In this document: positions 17,629-26,649 of the stretch, piece by piece
Layout: each line of letters begins with the position of its first letter
Numbering within the stretch: position 1 is the stretch's first letter
DNA from: Dehalococcoidia bacterium
GTDB taxonomy: Bacteria > Chloroflexota > Dehalococcoidia > Tepidiformales > Tepidiformaceae
NCBI GenBank assembly: GCA_020853755.1
Contig: JADYYG010000009.1
Span: forward strand, 1 to 64,000
DNA: 64,000 bases
Direction: 5' to 3'
The notes under the pieces: generated by a model
Told to the model about the DNA's origin: nothing
Seen by the model: the letters and a program-made list of their open reading frames with translations, nothing else
Database searches by the model: none
Position numbers and translations under genes: made by a program

Positions 17629-17638
17629 GAGGTAGGGA

Positions 17639-19105
17639 ATGCCCGAGCTGACAGTCCTCGTTTTCCTGCCAGCGGTCGCCGCTGCGGTGATCATGCTGTT
17701 GCCACGGTCCTACGAGCAGTACGCGAAGTGGGTGGCTCTCGCAGCGTCGATCGCTATCCTCGCCATCTCGATCGTGATGTTCTTCTCGTTCGAACTGCAT
17801 GCCGACGGCTACCAGTTCGTCGAGCGCCACCAGTGGGTCGATGTCGGCCAGTTCCAACTCCAGTACTTCCTCGGCGTCGACGGCATCAGCATGCCGCTGG
17901 TGGTGCTGACCACCTGCCTGACGCTGGCGTCTGTGCTGGTCTCGTTCGGCATCTCGAACCGCCCGCGGGCGTTCTTCGCCTGCATGATGATCCTGGCGAG
18001 CTCTGTGCTCGGCGTGTTCGTCGCGCTCGACTTCATCCTCTTCTTCCTGTTCTGGGAACTCGAACTCTTCCCGATGTTCCTGCTCATCGCCGTCTGGGGC
18101 TCGGGCCGCAAGGAGTACTCTGCAACCAAGTTCGTGTTGTTCACGATTACCGGGTCAGCGTTCATGCTCGTCGGCATCCTCGTGCTTGCGTTCAGCGCCA
18201 ACACGTTCGATATCGAGGTGCTCGGCAAGGCGCAGTTCAACGACCCGCTGATCCCGCTGGGCTGGGTGTTCCTCTTCCTGGTCATCGGTTTCGGCGTGAA
18301 GCTGCCGATCTTCCCGCTTCACACATGGTTGCCTGACGCCCACAGTGACGCTCCGACCGGCGTTTCCGTGATGCTGGCCGGTGTGCTCCTGAAGATGGGC
18401 GGCTACGGGATCATCCGGATGTGCGTGACGATGATGCCGGACGTCGCCAGGGACTGGGACGTCTGGTTCGCGCTCATCGGCGCGGTCTCCATCCTCTATG
18501 GGGCGTTCGTAACGCTGCGCCAGACCGACATGAAGCGCCTCGTCGCGTACTCATCGGTCAGCCACATGGGGTTCGTTCTGCTCGGTATTGGGGCGCTGGG
18601 GACCACAGGTCTTGTGGGCGCGACCTACCAGATGCTGGCGCACGGCCTTATCACCGGCCTGATGTTCGTGGTCATCGGACTCATGTACGAACGGACGCAT
18701 ACTCGCGAGATCGCGCGCCTCGGAGGCCTCGCCCGCCAGATGCCGCTCATCGCGACCGGGATGGTCTTCGCGGGATTCGGCAGCCTCGGACTCCCCGCGC
18801 TTGCCGGGTTCATTGCCGAAGTAACGGTCTTCCTCGGCACATTCGAACGGTTCGAGTGGGCGGTGCTTGCTTCCATCTTCGGCGTGGTGCTGTCAGCCGG
18901 GTATGCGCTCTGGATGCTGCAACGCGTCGTCTTCGGCCCGGTGAAGCATGACTGGGATGGAGTGACCGACCAGCACCACTGGTGGGAGCACGCGGTGGTT
19001 GCTGGCCTGGTCGCGCTGGTCATCCTCCTCGGCGTCTATCCCAAGCTGATGACCGACATGATTGAGCCGGCCGTCACGACTGTTGTTGGGAGGGTGGAGT
19101 CTTGA
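17639..19105 (+). CDS. nuoM: NADH-quinone oxidoreductase subunit M
   Basis: A 488-residue antiporter-like subunit of normal length. Signatures: LFFLFWELELFPMFLLIAVW (key Glu), GFGVKLPIFPLHTWLPDAH (key Lys), SVMLAGVLLKMGGYGIIRM and QTDMKRLVAYSSVSHMGFV. GGAGG-like sequence (aggaggtag) precedes the ATG at 17639. The stop overlaps the TTG start of nuoN. Confidence 0.95.
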   Translation: MPELTVLVFLPAVAAAVIMLLPRSYEQYAKWVALAASIAILAISIVMFFSFELHADGYQFVERHQWVDVGQFQLQYFLGVDGISMPLVVLTTCLTLASVLVSFGISNRPRAFFACMMILASSVLGVFVALDFILFFLFWELELFPMFLLIAVWGSGRKEYSATKFVLFTITGSAFMLVGILVLAFSANTFDIEVLGKAQFNDPLIPLGWVFLFLVIGFGVKLPIFPLHTWLPDAHSDAPTGVSVMLAGVLLKMGGYGIIRMCVTMMPDVARDWDVWFALIGAVSILYGAFVTLRQTDMKRLVAYSSVSHMGFVLLGIGALGTTGLVGATYQMLAHGLITGLMFVVIGLMYERTHTREIARLGGLARQMPLIATGMVFAGFGSLGLPALAGFIAEVTVFLGTFERFEWAVLASIFGVVLSAGYALWMLQRVVFGPVKHDWDGVTDQHHWWEHAVVAGLVALVILLGVYPKLMTDMIEPAVTTVVGRVES

Positions 19106-20562
19106 GCAGCATTGACATCGTAGGGCCGCAGCTTGCCGTACTGTTGGCGGCCGGTGTGGTGCTGCTAATCGACGCCCTGCTGCCGCAGCAGCGCCGGCTC
19201 CTGCCGTTCGTAGCTCTCGTCGGGCTGGCGGGCTCGGCGTTCTGGAGCCTCTCGTGGGCGGGCCGCGCTGATTGGCACCCGGATGCGTTCGGCGGGACGC
19301 TCTCGCTCGACCAGTACGCGCTCTTCTTTTACTTCCTCTTCGCCGGCATCACGGCCACGGTTGTGCTGGCCTCGGTCGACTGGGTCAATCGTGAGGGCCG
19401 TGGCCAGGGCGAGTACTACGCGCTGGTCCTGACCACCTGTGCCGGGCTTATGTTCCTCTCCGCCGCGCGGGACCTGATCACCATCTTCCTCGCGCTCGAA
19501 CTCTCGTCCATCCCGCAGTACATCCTCGCCGGGTGGGGCAAGGACCAGAAGTCCAGCGAAGCAGGCCTGAAGTACCTGCTGCTCGGCGCCATAGCCTCTG
19601 CGCTGCTGCTCTACGGGATGGCGCTGCTCTATGGCGTCACCGGCAGCACGCTCCTCGACGACATCGCCCAGACCATCCAGACCGACGGCGAAAGCTACCG
19701 CTCAGTGCTCATTCTCGCGATGGTCCTGATGATCGCGGGCTTCGGCTTCAAAATGTCTGTCGTCCCGTTCCAAATGTGGGTGCCGGACGTCTACCAGGGC
19801 GCCCCGACTCCGGTCGCGGCTTTCCTCTCGGTCGGTTCCAAGGCTGCTGGGTTTGCGGTCATCACGCGGATCTTCTTCATCGCACTCCCGGCCACGTTCC
19901 TGAGCGACGACTGGGCGATGATTTTCGCGGTTATCGCCGCCGCTTCGATGACCATCGGCAACGTTGCGGCGATTGTGCAGACCGACATCAAGCGCATGCT
20001 CGGGTACTCCTCGATCGCGCAGGCTGGCACATTCCTTATCGGCCTCGCGGCGATTTCGGTCCATGGCGACGAGTTCACGCTCGGGGCGAGCGGCGTCCTG
20101 CTGTACACGGCTGCCTACGCGTTCACCAACCTCGGGGCTTTCGTCGCGGTCATCGCCATCTCTCAGAAGATCGGCAGCGACCAGATCAAGGACTACGCGG
20201 GGATGTGGAAGCGCTCGCCGTTCCTGACGGTTGCGCTGGCATTCTGCCTCGTCTCGCTCACAGGCATCCCGCCGACTGCGGGGTTCTGGGCGAAGCTCTA
20301 CATCTTCAACGCCGGTCTGCGTGCTGATCTGGCGTGGCTCGTCATCGTCGGCGTCCTGAACTCCGTGCTGTCCGCGTACTACTACCTCGCAGTCGTGCGC
20401 CAGATGTTCCTTGGCGACGCGGAAGATGGCATGACGATCCGCACCACACCTTCGATCGGCATGGCCCTCGGCGCGGCGACCCTTGGTGTCCTCGTGTTCG
20501 GTATCGTGCCAATGCCGCTCATCTCGGCCGCCGAGAGCGCGGTCGAAATCTTCGCCCGGTAG
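19102..20562 (+). CDS. nuoN: NADH-quinone oxidoreductase subunit N
   Basis: A 486-residue antiporter-like subunit, the last nuo gene here. It retains TIFLALELSSIPQYILAGW, GFGFKMSVVPFQMWVPDVYQ, APTPVAAFLSVGSKAAGF and QTDIKRMLGYSSIAQAG. TTG start at 19102 overlapping the nuoM stop, with GGTGGAG just upstream. It ends 4 bases before the ybeY start, so the operon may continue. nuoE, F and G (the NADH-binding module) are not present in the window. Confidence 0.95.
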   Translation: MSSIDIVGPQLAVLLAAGVVLLIDALLPQQRRLLPFVALVGLAGSAFWSLSWAGRADWHPDAFGGTLSLDQYALFFYFLFAGITATVVLASVDWVNREGRGQGEYYALVLTTCAGLMFLSAARDLITIFLALELSSIPQYILAGWGKDQKSSEAGLKYLLLGAIASALLLYGMALLYGVTGSTLLDDIAQTIQTDGESYRSVLILAMVLMIAGFGFKMSVVPFQMWVPDVYQGAPTPVAAFLSVGSKAAGFAVITRIFFIALPATFLSDDWAMIFAVIAAASMTIGNVAAIVQTDIKRMLGYSSIAQAGTFLIGLAAISVHGDEFTLGASGVLLYTAAYAFTNLGAFVAVIAISQKIGSDQIKDYAGMWKRSPFLTVALAFCLVSLTGIPPTAGFWAKLYIFNAGLRADLAWLVIVGVLNSVLSAYYYLAVVRQMFLGDAEDGMTIRTTPSIGMALGAATLGVLVFGIVPMPLISAAESAVEIFAR

Positions 20563-20566
20563 ATTC

Positions 20567-21043
20567 GTGTACGAAGACCACCCCTACGACATTTCCATCG
20601 AAGTCGCTGTTGAAGCGCCTGACCTGAACACCAGCGCGATGCATGACCTCGCAGTCCGCGTGATGCGCGGCGAGGACATCGACGCCGGCGTGTCGCTTGC
20701 CATCCTGGTGACCAATGACGACGAGATCCGCCAGATGAACCACCAGTTCCTGGGCATCGATGAACCGACTGACGTCCTCTCATTCCCGGATGAGGTGGAC
20801 GACTTCGTTCAGGGCATGTCGGAGGAGCACTTGCTGGGCGACATAGCGATATCGCTCCCCACAGCAGTGCGGCAGGCCGCCGAAGCCGGCCATTCGCTCG
20901 AAGCCGAGCTGGCACACCTGCTCACACACGGCATCCTTCATCTCTGCGGGTATGATCACGTGAACAGCCCGGAAGAAGAGGCGCAGATGCGCGCCCGCGA
21001 AGAGCACTACCTCGGCGACCTCGCACTCGTCCACCGCCACTGA
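20567..21043 (+). CDS. ybeY: Endoribonuclease YbeY
   Basis: A 158-residue metal-dependent RNase that matures the 16S rRNA 3' end and takes part in ribosome quality control. The zinc site HGILHLCGYDH (H-x3-H-x5-H pattern) and the segment TDVLSFP are present. GTG at 20567 is chosen because the family N-terminus begins around YEDHPYDISIEV; the in-frame sequence upstream belongs to nuoN in another frame. It lies only 4 bases after nuoN and so may be read through from the nuo operon. Confidence 0.93.
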   Translation: MYEDHPYDISIEVAVEAPDLNTSAMHDLAVRVMRGEDIDAGVSLAILVTNDDEIRQMNHQFLGIDEPTDVLSFPDEVDDFVQGMSEEHLLGDIAISLPTAVRQAAEAGHSLEAELAHLLTHGILHLCGYDHVNSPEEEAQMRAREEHYLGDLALVHRH

Positions 21044-21072
21044 AAGTTCGTGCCATCGGCACATCTGTTCTA

Positions 21073-21078
21073 TATAAT
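21073..21078 (+). promoter_or_regulatory. -10 box of the dnaX operon
   Basis: A perfect TATAAT at 21073-21078, within the 60-base gap between ybeY and dnaX. The GTG start at 21104 is 25 bases further on. The -35 is weak (TGCCAT at 21051-21056 with a 16-base spacer). It likely drives dnaX-ybaB-recR-recO. Confidence 0.55.
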
Positions 21079-21103
21079 CGAGTGAACCAAGGCCGCTTCG
21101 GGG

Positions 21104-22606
21104 GTGCGTGTGCTTTACGGGAAATGGCGTCCCCAGGGATTTGACGAGGTGGTCGGACAGGATCATATCGTCCGAACGCTGCGCAACGCGCTTGCTTCGA
21201 ACCAGGTGGCTCATGCCTACCTGTTCAGCGGCCCGCGTGGCACAGGAAAGACCACCACGGCCCGAATCCTTGCCCGCGCAGTCAACTGCAAGGAGCTCCG
21301 CGAAGGGGAACCCTGCAACCAGTGCGCACCGTGCAAGGCGATCCTGAACGGCTCGGCCCTGGACCTGATCGAGATGGATGCCGCCAGCAACCGCGGCATC
21401 GAAGATATCCGAGACCTGCGGGAGAAGATCGCGTTCGCGCCGTCCGACCTCTCCCGGAAGGTTTACCTGCTCGACGAAGTCCACATGCTGACCGATGGCG
21501 CGTTCAACGCCCTTCTGAAGACGCTCGAAGAACCGCCGCCGCACGCCATCTTCATCCTTGCAACCACAGAACTGCACAAGATGCCGGCGACGATCATTTC
21601 GCGCTGCCAGCGCCACGACTTCCATCGTGTGAACAACGAGGCGGCCATCCAGCGCCTGCAGTTCATCGCCGAGCGAGAAGGACTGACGATCCCGCGAGAA
21701 GGGCTGCTGGCTATCGCCGTGCAGTCCCGGGGAGGGATGCGGGACGCCATCACCATGATGGAACAGGTGGCGGCACGCTACGGAGACCACCCGGCGACGG
21801 AGGACGTGCTGGCAGCGATGGGCCAGGTGCATGACAGCCGGACGCCTGCGCTCGTGCGCGCGCTCCTCGAGGAGGACCTTGGCGCCGCCCTCGAAATCGC
21901 GCGCTCAGTCGCCGACGACGGGATCGACATGGGGCGGTTTACCCGTTCCTGCGTGGACCTCATGCGGGAGATGCTGCCTGCCGTCTTGCACGGCGAAGCC
22001 AGGGCCGAAGATCCGCATGCGGACCTTGTGCAGCAGGCCATCGACGGAAAAGCCGTGCGCAAGTTGACGGGGGCTGTCGCCGAACTTGCCCGGGCTGACT
22101 TCCGGCTTGATCCTGCGAGCGCGATCCCGCTCGAGGTTGCCTGCGCGACGGCCATCCTTGGGGCCGGGGTCCAGCAGGTGGTAGTCGCTGGGTCGGGCCA
22201 GGTTGCCGCGGCGCGCCAACCAGGAAAGCAAGCAGGGGCGCCGGCCGCAGCGACCGTCCCCAGCAATGCGCCGCTCACAAACGAAGAACGGTTCGCGCGT
22301 GACCTCTACGAGCACTGCAAGATGGTCAACCCATCGCTGGCGATGTGGCTGAATGGCTCGTTCGAGGTCGTCTCCATGGACGGCGATGTGCTCGAACTCG
22401 GCTTTCAGCGGAAGATGCCGATGGAGAAAGTCGACACGGCCTGCCGGCCGATGGTGGAGGAACAAGCTTCCACCCTCCTCGGGAGGACGGTGACCTTGAA
22501 AGTGAGTCCTCTCGATCAGCCGGCAGCGCCGAAGCGGGCGCCCGCAAAGGGCCACCTTGCTGAGGCAGCGCGTGCAATCGGGGCGACTCCAGTAGGGAAG
22601 GACTAG
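21104..22606 (+). CDS. dnaX: DNA polymerase III subunit tau/gamma
   Basis: A 500-residue clamp-loader ATPase. It begins RVLYGKWRPQGFDEVVGQDHI and has Walker A GPRGTGKTT, a zinc module (CKELREGEPCNQCAPC), Walker B LLDEVHMLT and sensor 1 LATTE, then AAA+ lid and collar domains. The C-terminal tau part is short. It loads the beta clamp and bridges polymerases at the fork. GTG start at 21104. The next gene (ybaB) begins 2 bases after the stop, the classical dnaX-ybaB-recR order. Confidence 0.95.
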   Translation: MRVLYGKWRPQGFDEVVGQDHIVRTLRNALASNQVAHAYLFSGPRGTGKTTTARILARAVNCKELREGEPCNQCAPCKAILNGSALDLIEMDAASNRGIEDIRDLREKIAFAPSDLSRKVYLLDEVHMLTDGAFNALLKTLEEPPPHAIFILATTELHKMPATIISRCQRHDFHRVNNEAAIQRLQFIAEREGLTIPREGLLAIAVQSRGGMRDAITMMEQVAARYGDHPATEDVLAAMGQVHDSRTPALVRALLEEDLGAALEIARSVADDGIDMGRFTRSCVDLMREMLPAVLHGEARAEDPHADLVQQAIDGKAVRKLTGAVAELARADFRLDPASAIPLEVACATAILGAGVQQVVVAGSGQVAAARQPGKQAGAPAAATVPSNAPLTNEERFARDLYEHCKMVNPSLAMWLNGSFEVVSMDGDVLELGFQRKMPMEKVDTACRPMVEEQASTLLGRTVTLKVSPLDQPAAPKRAPAKGHLAEAARAIGATPVGKD

Positions 22607-22608
22607 GG

Positions 22609-22995
22609 ATGGCGAAAAGCAGCGGCAACAACCGGTACCTCCGTAGGGGCGGCGGTGGTGGCGGGCTCCCAGGGCGAAGCTCGATGGGTGGCGGCGGGAA
22701 CCCCAATGCGCTCGCCCAGGCCCAGGAAATGCTGGCGAAAGCCCAGGCCGAACTGGCGGCGACGTCGGTGGAAGGCTCTGCGGGTGGCGGCGCCGTTCGC
22801 GTCACGATGTCTGGCGAACAGAAGATCACCGCCATCACGCTCTCCCCTGACGTCGTCGATCCTGACGATGTCGAGATGCTCCAGGACTTGATAATGGCGG
22901 CCATCTCCGACGCCTCCGAGAAGGCGACTGACCTCCAGTCGCAGTCTTTCGGCGCCATTACGGGCGGCCTCGGCCTTCCCGGCCTCGGGCTGTAG
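22609..22995 (+). CDS. ybaB: YbaB/EbfC-family nucleoid-associated protein
   Basis: A 128-residue DNA-binding protein. The family core (AQAQEMLAKAQAELA, then VRVTMSGEQKITAITLSPDV and MLQDLIMAAISDAS) occupies residues 35-115. The N-terminal 35 residues are a Gly/Arg-rich extension not usual in YbaB. Tightly placed between dnaX and recR, as in many bacteria. The C-terminal tail ends with a Gly/Leu-rich stretch. Confidence 0.93.
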   Translation: MAKSSGNNRYLRRGGGGGGLPGRSSMGGGGNPNALAQAQEMLAKAQAELAATSVEGSAGGGAVRVTMSGEQKITAITLSPDVVDPDDVEMLQDLIMAAISDASEKATDLQSQSFGAITGGLGLPGLGL

Positions 22996-23006
22996 GCCCG
23001 CGAGCC

Positions 23007-23615
23007 ATGGCTGACGGTACGTCGACACCCGAGCCGATCCAGCGGCTCATCGAGGCGTTTCACCGACTGCCCGGCGTTGGCCCGAAGTCAGCCCAGCGGC
23101 TGGCGTACCACATCCTTCGCGCACCCGAACAGGAAGCCCGCGCGCTTTCGGACGCTCTGCTCGACGTCAAGCGCCGGATTCGCCTTTGCTCGGTCTGCAT
23201 GAACATCACCGAGCAGGACCCCTGCACCTACTGTGCCGATGAGCGCCGCGACCACACGACGATCTGCGTGGTCGAGCAGGCACTGGATCTCCTCGCCATC
23301 GAACGGTCCGGATATCGCGGGCTGTATCACGTGCTCCATGGGGTCCTCAACCCGATGGACGGAGTTGGGCCTGAGGACATCCGTGTTCGTGAACTCATCG
23401 TCAGGTTGCAGGACGGGGTCGCCCAGGAAGTGATCATGGCGACGAACCCATCGCTCGAAGGTGAGGCGACTGCGATGCTCATCCAGCGCCTGATCGGGCC
23501 GGCCGGCGTGAAGGTGACCCGGCTGGCGCGCGGCTTGCCAAGCGGCGCCGACCTCGAGTACACCGACGACGTGACGCTCGCGCGCGCACTTGAGGGACGC
23601 CGGGAGCTGGTGTGA
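23007..23615 (+). CDS. recR: Recombination protein RecR
   Basis: A 202-residue protein of normal length. It has a helix-hairpin-helix (FHRLPGVGPKSAQRLAYHI), a four-Cys zinc module (CSVCMNITEQDPCTYC), and a Toprim domain (VVEQALDLLAIER, then YHVLHGVLNPMDGVGPEDI). It acts with RecO and RecF to load RecA at gaps. ATG at 23007, 11 bases after ybaB. Its stop overlaps the recO GTG. Confidence 0.95.
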   Translation: MADGTSTPEPIQRLIEAFHRLPGVGPKSAQRLAYHILRAPEQEARALSDALLDVKRRIRLCSVCMNITEQDPCTYCADERRDHTTICVVEQALDLLAIERSGYRGLYHVLHGVLNPMDGVGPEDIRVRELIVRLQDGVAQEVIMATNPSLEGEATAMLIQRLIGPAGVKVTRLARGLPSGADLEYTDDVTLARALEGRRELV

Positions 23616-24430
23616 CCGGCCGCGCCCGCAGCTACAACACAGAGGGCGTCATCCTTCGCCGCCGGAACCTCGGCGAGGCCGACTCGATCTTCACGGTGTT
23701 CAGCGCGCGCGAAGGGAAGTTCGACGCCATCGCGCGCGGCGTGCGAAAGCCCCGCAGTCACATGCGTGGGCACCTCGAACCGCTCACGCGGAGCCAACTC
23801 CACCTCGCCCAGGGCCGCAACCTGGATGTCTTCACCCAGGCCGAGACCATCGCCGCCTACCGCGCTGTCCGTGACGACCTCGACCGCCTGGCGCTGGCGC
23901 TCTACTGCTGTGAGTTGGTGGATCGGTTCACGGTTGAGCGAGCGCCACAACCGCTGCTGTACGACCTGCTGAACGAGCTCCTCGAAGGCCTGGATAGTGA
24001 CGCGCCACTGACCATCGGCCGAGCGTTCGAGCTTCGCATCCTCAGCCTGAGCGGCTTCGAGATTCAACTGTCAGCCTGCGCCCTCTGCGGCTCACGAATT
24101 CCCGAGGGCGACACCCTGTTCTCGGCCATGGCCGGGGGCCTCGTCTGTGACCCGTGCCGCCCGAAAGCGGAGACGGGACGGCTGCTGTCGGTGCGCGCCA
24201 TTAAGGTGTTGCGGTTCGCCCGCTCGGCCACGATCGGGCAGTTTGCCGGGCTGCGCCTCGACGAGGCCCTGGAGAGGGAGGTCCAGCGCGCCCTCGCCGA
24301 TGCGATCCGCCAGGTTCTCGACCGCGAGACGAACGCTGGCCGTTACGTGGACTCGCTGGCGAGGCCTTTACGCGACACGGGGCGTACTGCCGCGGGCGAT
24401 GTACAATGGTCGCCACCTTCTGGAAGCTGA
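23612..24430 (+). CDS. recO: DNA repair protein RecO
   Basis: A 272-residue protein. The N-terminal OB-fold starts YNTEGVILRRRNLGEADSIF and continues KFDAIARGVRKPRSHMRGHL. The C-terminal helical domain carries the zinc knuckle CALCGSRIPEG...CDPC. RecO anneals SSB-bound ssDNA and works with RecR, encoded immediately upstream with a 4-base overlap (GTG start). The last 15 residues are not conserved. Confidence 0.93.
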   Translation: MTGRARSYNTEGVILRRRNLGEADSIFTVFSAREGKFDAIARGVRKPRSHMRGHLEPLTRSQLHLAQGRNLDVFTQAETIAAYRAVRDDLDRLALALYCCELVDRFTVERAPQPLLYDLLNELLEGLDSDAPLTIGRAFELRILSLSGFEIQLSACALCGSRIPEGDTLFSAMAGGLVCDPCRPKAETGRLLSVRAIKVLRFARSATIGQFAGLRLDEALEREVQRALADAIRQVLDRETNAGRYVDSLARPLRDTGRTAAGDVQWSPPSGS

Positions 24431-24443
24431 ACGGGACGAATTC

Positions 24444-24866
24444 ATGCCCCTCTACGAGTACTACTGCGAGCCGTGCAACGGCATCTTCGAAGAACTGCGG
24501 CCCATCCGCGAGGCCACTGACCCTGTGCCATGCCCCGTTTGCTACAAGGACGCCAAGCGCATCATGCCGACGTCGTTCGCGGCGTTTACGTTCCGCGACG
24601 GCTACCCGCGTCGCATCCCGGACGATGGCAAGTTCTACCACCTCGGTCACAAAGTTTCGAAGCTGGTCACCAGTGGCCGCCCGAACGAACACCCGGAAAT
24701 CAACAAGCCTGAGCCGAAGAAGCGCCGCAGCAAGGGCGAACGGCAGGAAATTCGCGACATGCAGGACGTGGCCCGAAAGGGCGACCTCACCGACCTTTAC
24801 GGCAACCAGGTCGAGGCGAAAGACGTCACGAACATGGTCGACTCAGGGCGCGTCCTGAAGGACTAG
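24444..24866 (+). CDS. FmdB-type zinc ribbon protein
   Basis: A 140-residue protein. Residues 1-42 form the FmdB/CxxC_CxxC_SSSS ribbon: MPLYEYYCEPCNGIFEELRP...CPVC, then KRIMPTSFAAFTF. The rest is highly charged (KPEPKKRRSKGERQEIRDM) and probably helical. Function unknown in the family. ATG at 24444, 13 bases after recO. Its stop codon shares the bases CTAG with the stop of the converging polyprenyl synthase. Confidence 0.85.
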   Translation: MPLYEYYCEPCNGIFEELRPIREATDPVPCPVCYKDAKRIMPTSFAAFTFRDGYPRRIPDDGKFYHLGHKVSKLVTSGRPNEHPEINKPEPKKRRSKGERQEIRDMQDVARKGDLTDLYGNQVEAKDVTNMVDSGRVLKD

Positions 24867-25840
24867 CTGCGGCGTTCGAGGACGTACTGCCCGAGTTCGA
24901 TGAGGCACCGCTTCGTCTCGGACTCGGGCAGGAATGCGATGGCCTCGTTGGCCCGGCGGATATAGTCGCGCGCGATCTCCATCGACGCGCCGATCACGTC
25001 AGACGCGATGATCGCATCCAGCGCTTCCTGGAGCCGCGCGTGGCGGTCGCGGCGAGCGGTGAAGAACTTCTTGATCGGGTTGTCACGCGGGTAGCGTTCG
25101 AGGAAGAGGAGGCCAGGGAGAGTGACCGTGCCTTCGAGCAGGTCGCTCCCGACGGGCTTGCCCATCAGTTCTTCGTCGCCGGTGAAGTCCAGGATGTCAT
25201 CGACGATCTGGAAGGCCATACCGAGGCTGTAGCCGTAGGTCCGAAGTGCCTCGACGGTCCGTTCGTCGCAGCCGCCCAGAACAGCGCCGCCTTCGGTCGC
25301 GTTAGCGATCAGGGCGGCGGTCTTGCCGCCAATCCGCCAGAGGTACTGCTGCACGTCCTTTCCAACGTCGAACGCGGCGGCGTCCTGGTCCAGTTCGCCG
25401 CTTGTCATCTTCATCAGGGCGAGGGCGAAGAGGCGGGTAACGGGCAGGCTGCCCGTTCGCGTCACCATCTCCGCTGCGTTGGCGAACATGTAGTCGCCTA
25501 GGAGCACGGTGATCGCGTTGTCGAAGACGGCATTCGTGGTCGGGCGGCCGCGCCGGCTCATCGCGCCGTCGACCACATCGTCGTGCACCAGGCTCGCCGT
25601 GTGGAGGAGTTCGATGGCCGCGCCGAGCGGGACCAGCTTGTTCAGGTTGTAGTCGCCGAGGTTCCCCGCGAGGAGCACGAGTGCCGGGCGGAGCCGCTTG
25701 CCGCGCGCTTCGAGCGCGTGGTCGAGCATCCGCTTGAGCGGTGCGAGTTCGACCTGCTTGGTGGATTCGAGCAGGTCCTCGACGAGGATCATGTCCTCGG
25801 CGACCGGACCGTAAAGCTGCTGAGCAGGCGCCTGGGTCAT
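24863..25840 (-). CDS. Polyprenyl diphosphate synthase
   Basis: A 325-residue trans-isoprenyl diphosphate synthase. The first Asp-rich motif is HDDVVDGAMSRRGRPT (Asp at 87-91) and the second is QIVDDILDFTGD (214-218), with the usual GKRLRPALVLL start of the substrate pocket. It condenses IPP units to an allylic chain, probably for a menaquinone or ubiquinone side chain, fitting the respiratory genes nearby. ATG start in a 4-base overlap with tatD. Product length cannot be read reliably. Confidence 0.9.
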   Translation of the reverse strand: MTQAPAQQLYGPVAEDMILVEDLLESTKQVELAPLKRMLDHALEARGKRLRPALVLLAGNLGDYNLNKLVPLGAAIELLHTASLVHDDVVDGAMSRRGRPTTNAVFDNAITVLLGDYMFANAAEMVTRTGSLPVTRLFALALMKMTSGELDQDAAAFDVGKDVQQYLWRIGGKTAALIANATEGGAVLGGCDERTVEALRTYGYSLGMAFQIVDDILDFTGDEELMGKPVGSDLLEGTVTLPGLLFLERYPRDNPIKKFFTARRDRHARLQEALDAIIASDVIGASMEIARDYIRRANEAIAFLPESETKRCLIELGQYVLERRS

Positions 25841-26649
25841 GCCGCCACCCCTGCAGGTTGGGCGATCTGGAACAACTGGCGAGCGTTCGCGGTTGTCCGC
25901 TCCAGCACCTCACTGAGTGAGATGTCCTTCACTTCGGCAATCGCCTTCGCGGCGGCAATGACGTGGGCCGGTTCGTTCAGCTGCCCCCTCCTTCCCTGTG
26001 GCGGAAGGTACGGGCTATCGGTCTCGATTACCAGTGAGCGGAGCGGCAGTCCGCGCACCAGGTCGCGCGTGGTTTCGTTCGCCGGATAGGTAATCGGACA
26101 TGCGATGGAGACGAGGAAACCGGCCGCAACGTACGGTTCGGCTTGCGCCAGTGTCCCGCCGAAGCAGTGCATCACGCCGGGCGAGGCGAGGCCCTGTTCG
26201 CGAGCCTTCGCGCTGTAGGGTCCGAGGTGGTCGAAGATTGTCTCTTCCGCGGATCGGGAGTGGACGCTCACCGGCTTTCGGACGGCGAGGGCGATCTCCA
26301 GCTGCGCGTCGATGAGGCTGCGCTGGGCAGATTCAGCCGAGAGGTTGCGATAGAAGTCGAGTCCGATTTCGCCGACAGCGACGACCTCAGGTAAGGCCGC
26401 GAGCGTTGCCATTTCGTCGAGCATCGCGGTCGTCACCTCGTCCGCTTCGTGCGGGTGGAACCCGACCGTCGGGAAAAGCAACGGTGACCTGGCGGCGAGT
26501 TCGAGGGCGAGCGCGTTCGATGGGGCATCGTACCCACAGAGGGCGATGCCTTCGAGGCCGGCCGCAGTGGCCCGCTGGAGAACGCCATCGAAGTCAGCCA
26601 GCAGCTTCGGGTCCTGGATGTGGCTGTGTGTGTCGAACGCGCCCGTCAT
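25837..26649 (-). CDS. tatD: TatD-family metal-dependent DNase
   Basis: A 270-residue TIM-barrel amidohydrolase-like nuclease. Metal ligands are visible in order: FDTHSHIQDP, EIGLDFYR, VHSRSAEE, MHCFGG and IETDSPYLPP. The family has 3'-5' exonuclease activity linked to DNA repair and oxidative damage. It sits between metG and the prenyl synthase with 4-base overlaps on both sides; a metG-tatD pair is common in bacteria. Confidence 0.93.
   Translation of the reverse strand: MTGAFDTHSHIQDPKLLADFDGVLQRATAAGLEGIALCGYDAPSNALALELAARSPLLFPTVGFHPHEADEVTTAMLDEMATLAALPEVVAVGEIGLDFYRNLSAESAQRSLIDAQLEIALAVRKPVSVHSRSAEETIFDHLGPYSAKAREQGLASPGVMHCFGGTLAQAEPYVAAGFLVSIACPITYPANETTRDLVRGLPLRSLVIETDSPYLPPQGRRGQLNEPAHVIAAAKAIAEVKDISLSEVLERTTANARQLFQIAQPAGVAA

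Noticed and set aside
15448..17694. A 748-residue open frame on the minus strand opposite nuoL
   Set aside because: It is the antisense shadow of nuoK-x-nuoL in a high-GC region. Its composition (Arg, Glu, His and Val-rich, no domains) fits a shadow.
21044..21103. SRP RNA gene upstream of dnaX, a common neighbour in other bacteria
   Set aside because: The gap is only 60 bases and contains no SRP helix 8 sequence.
24402..24407. TACAAT inside the end of recO as a promoter for the FmdB-like gene
   Set aside because: No -35 at a suitable distance and no other support.
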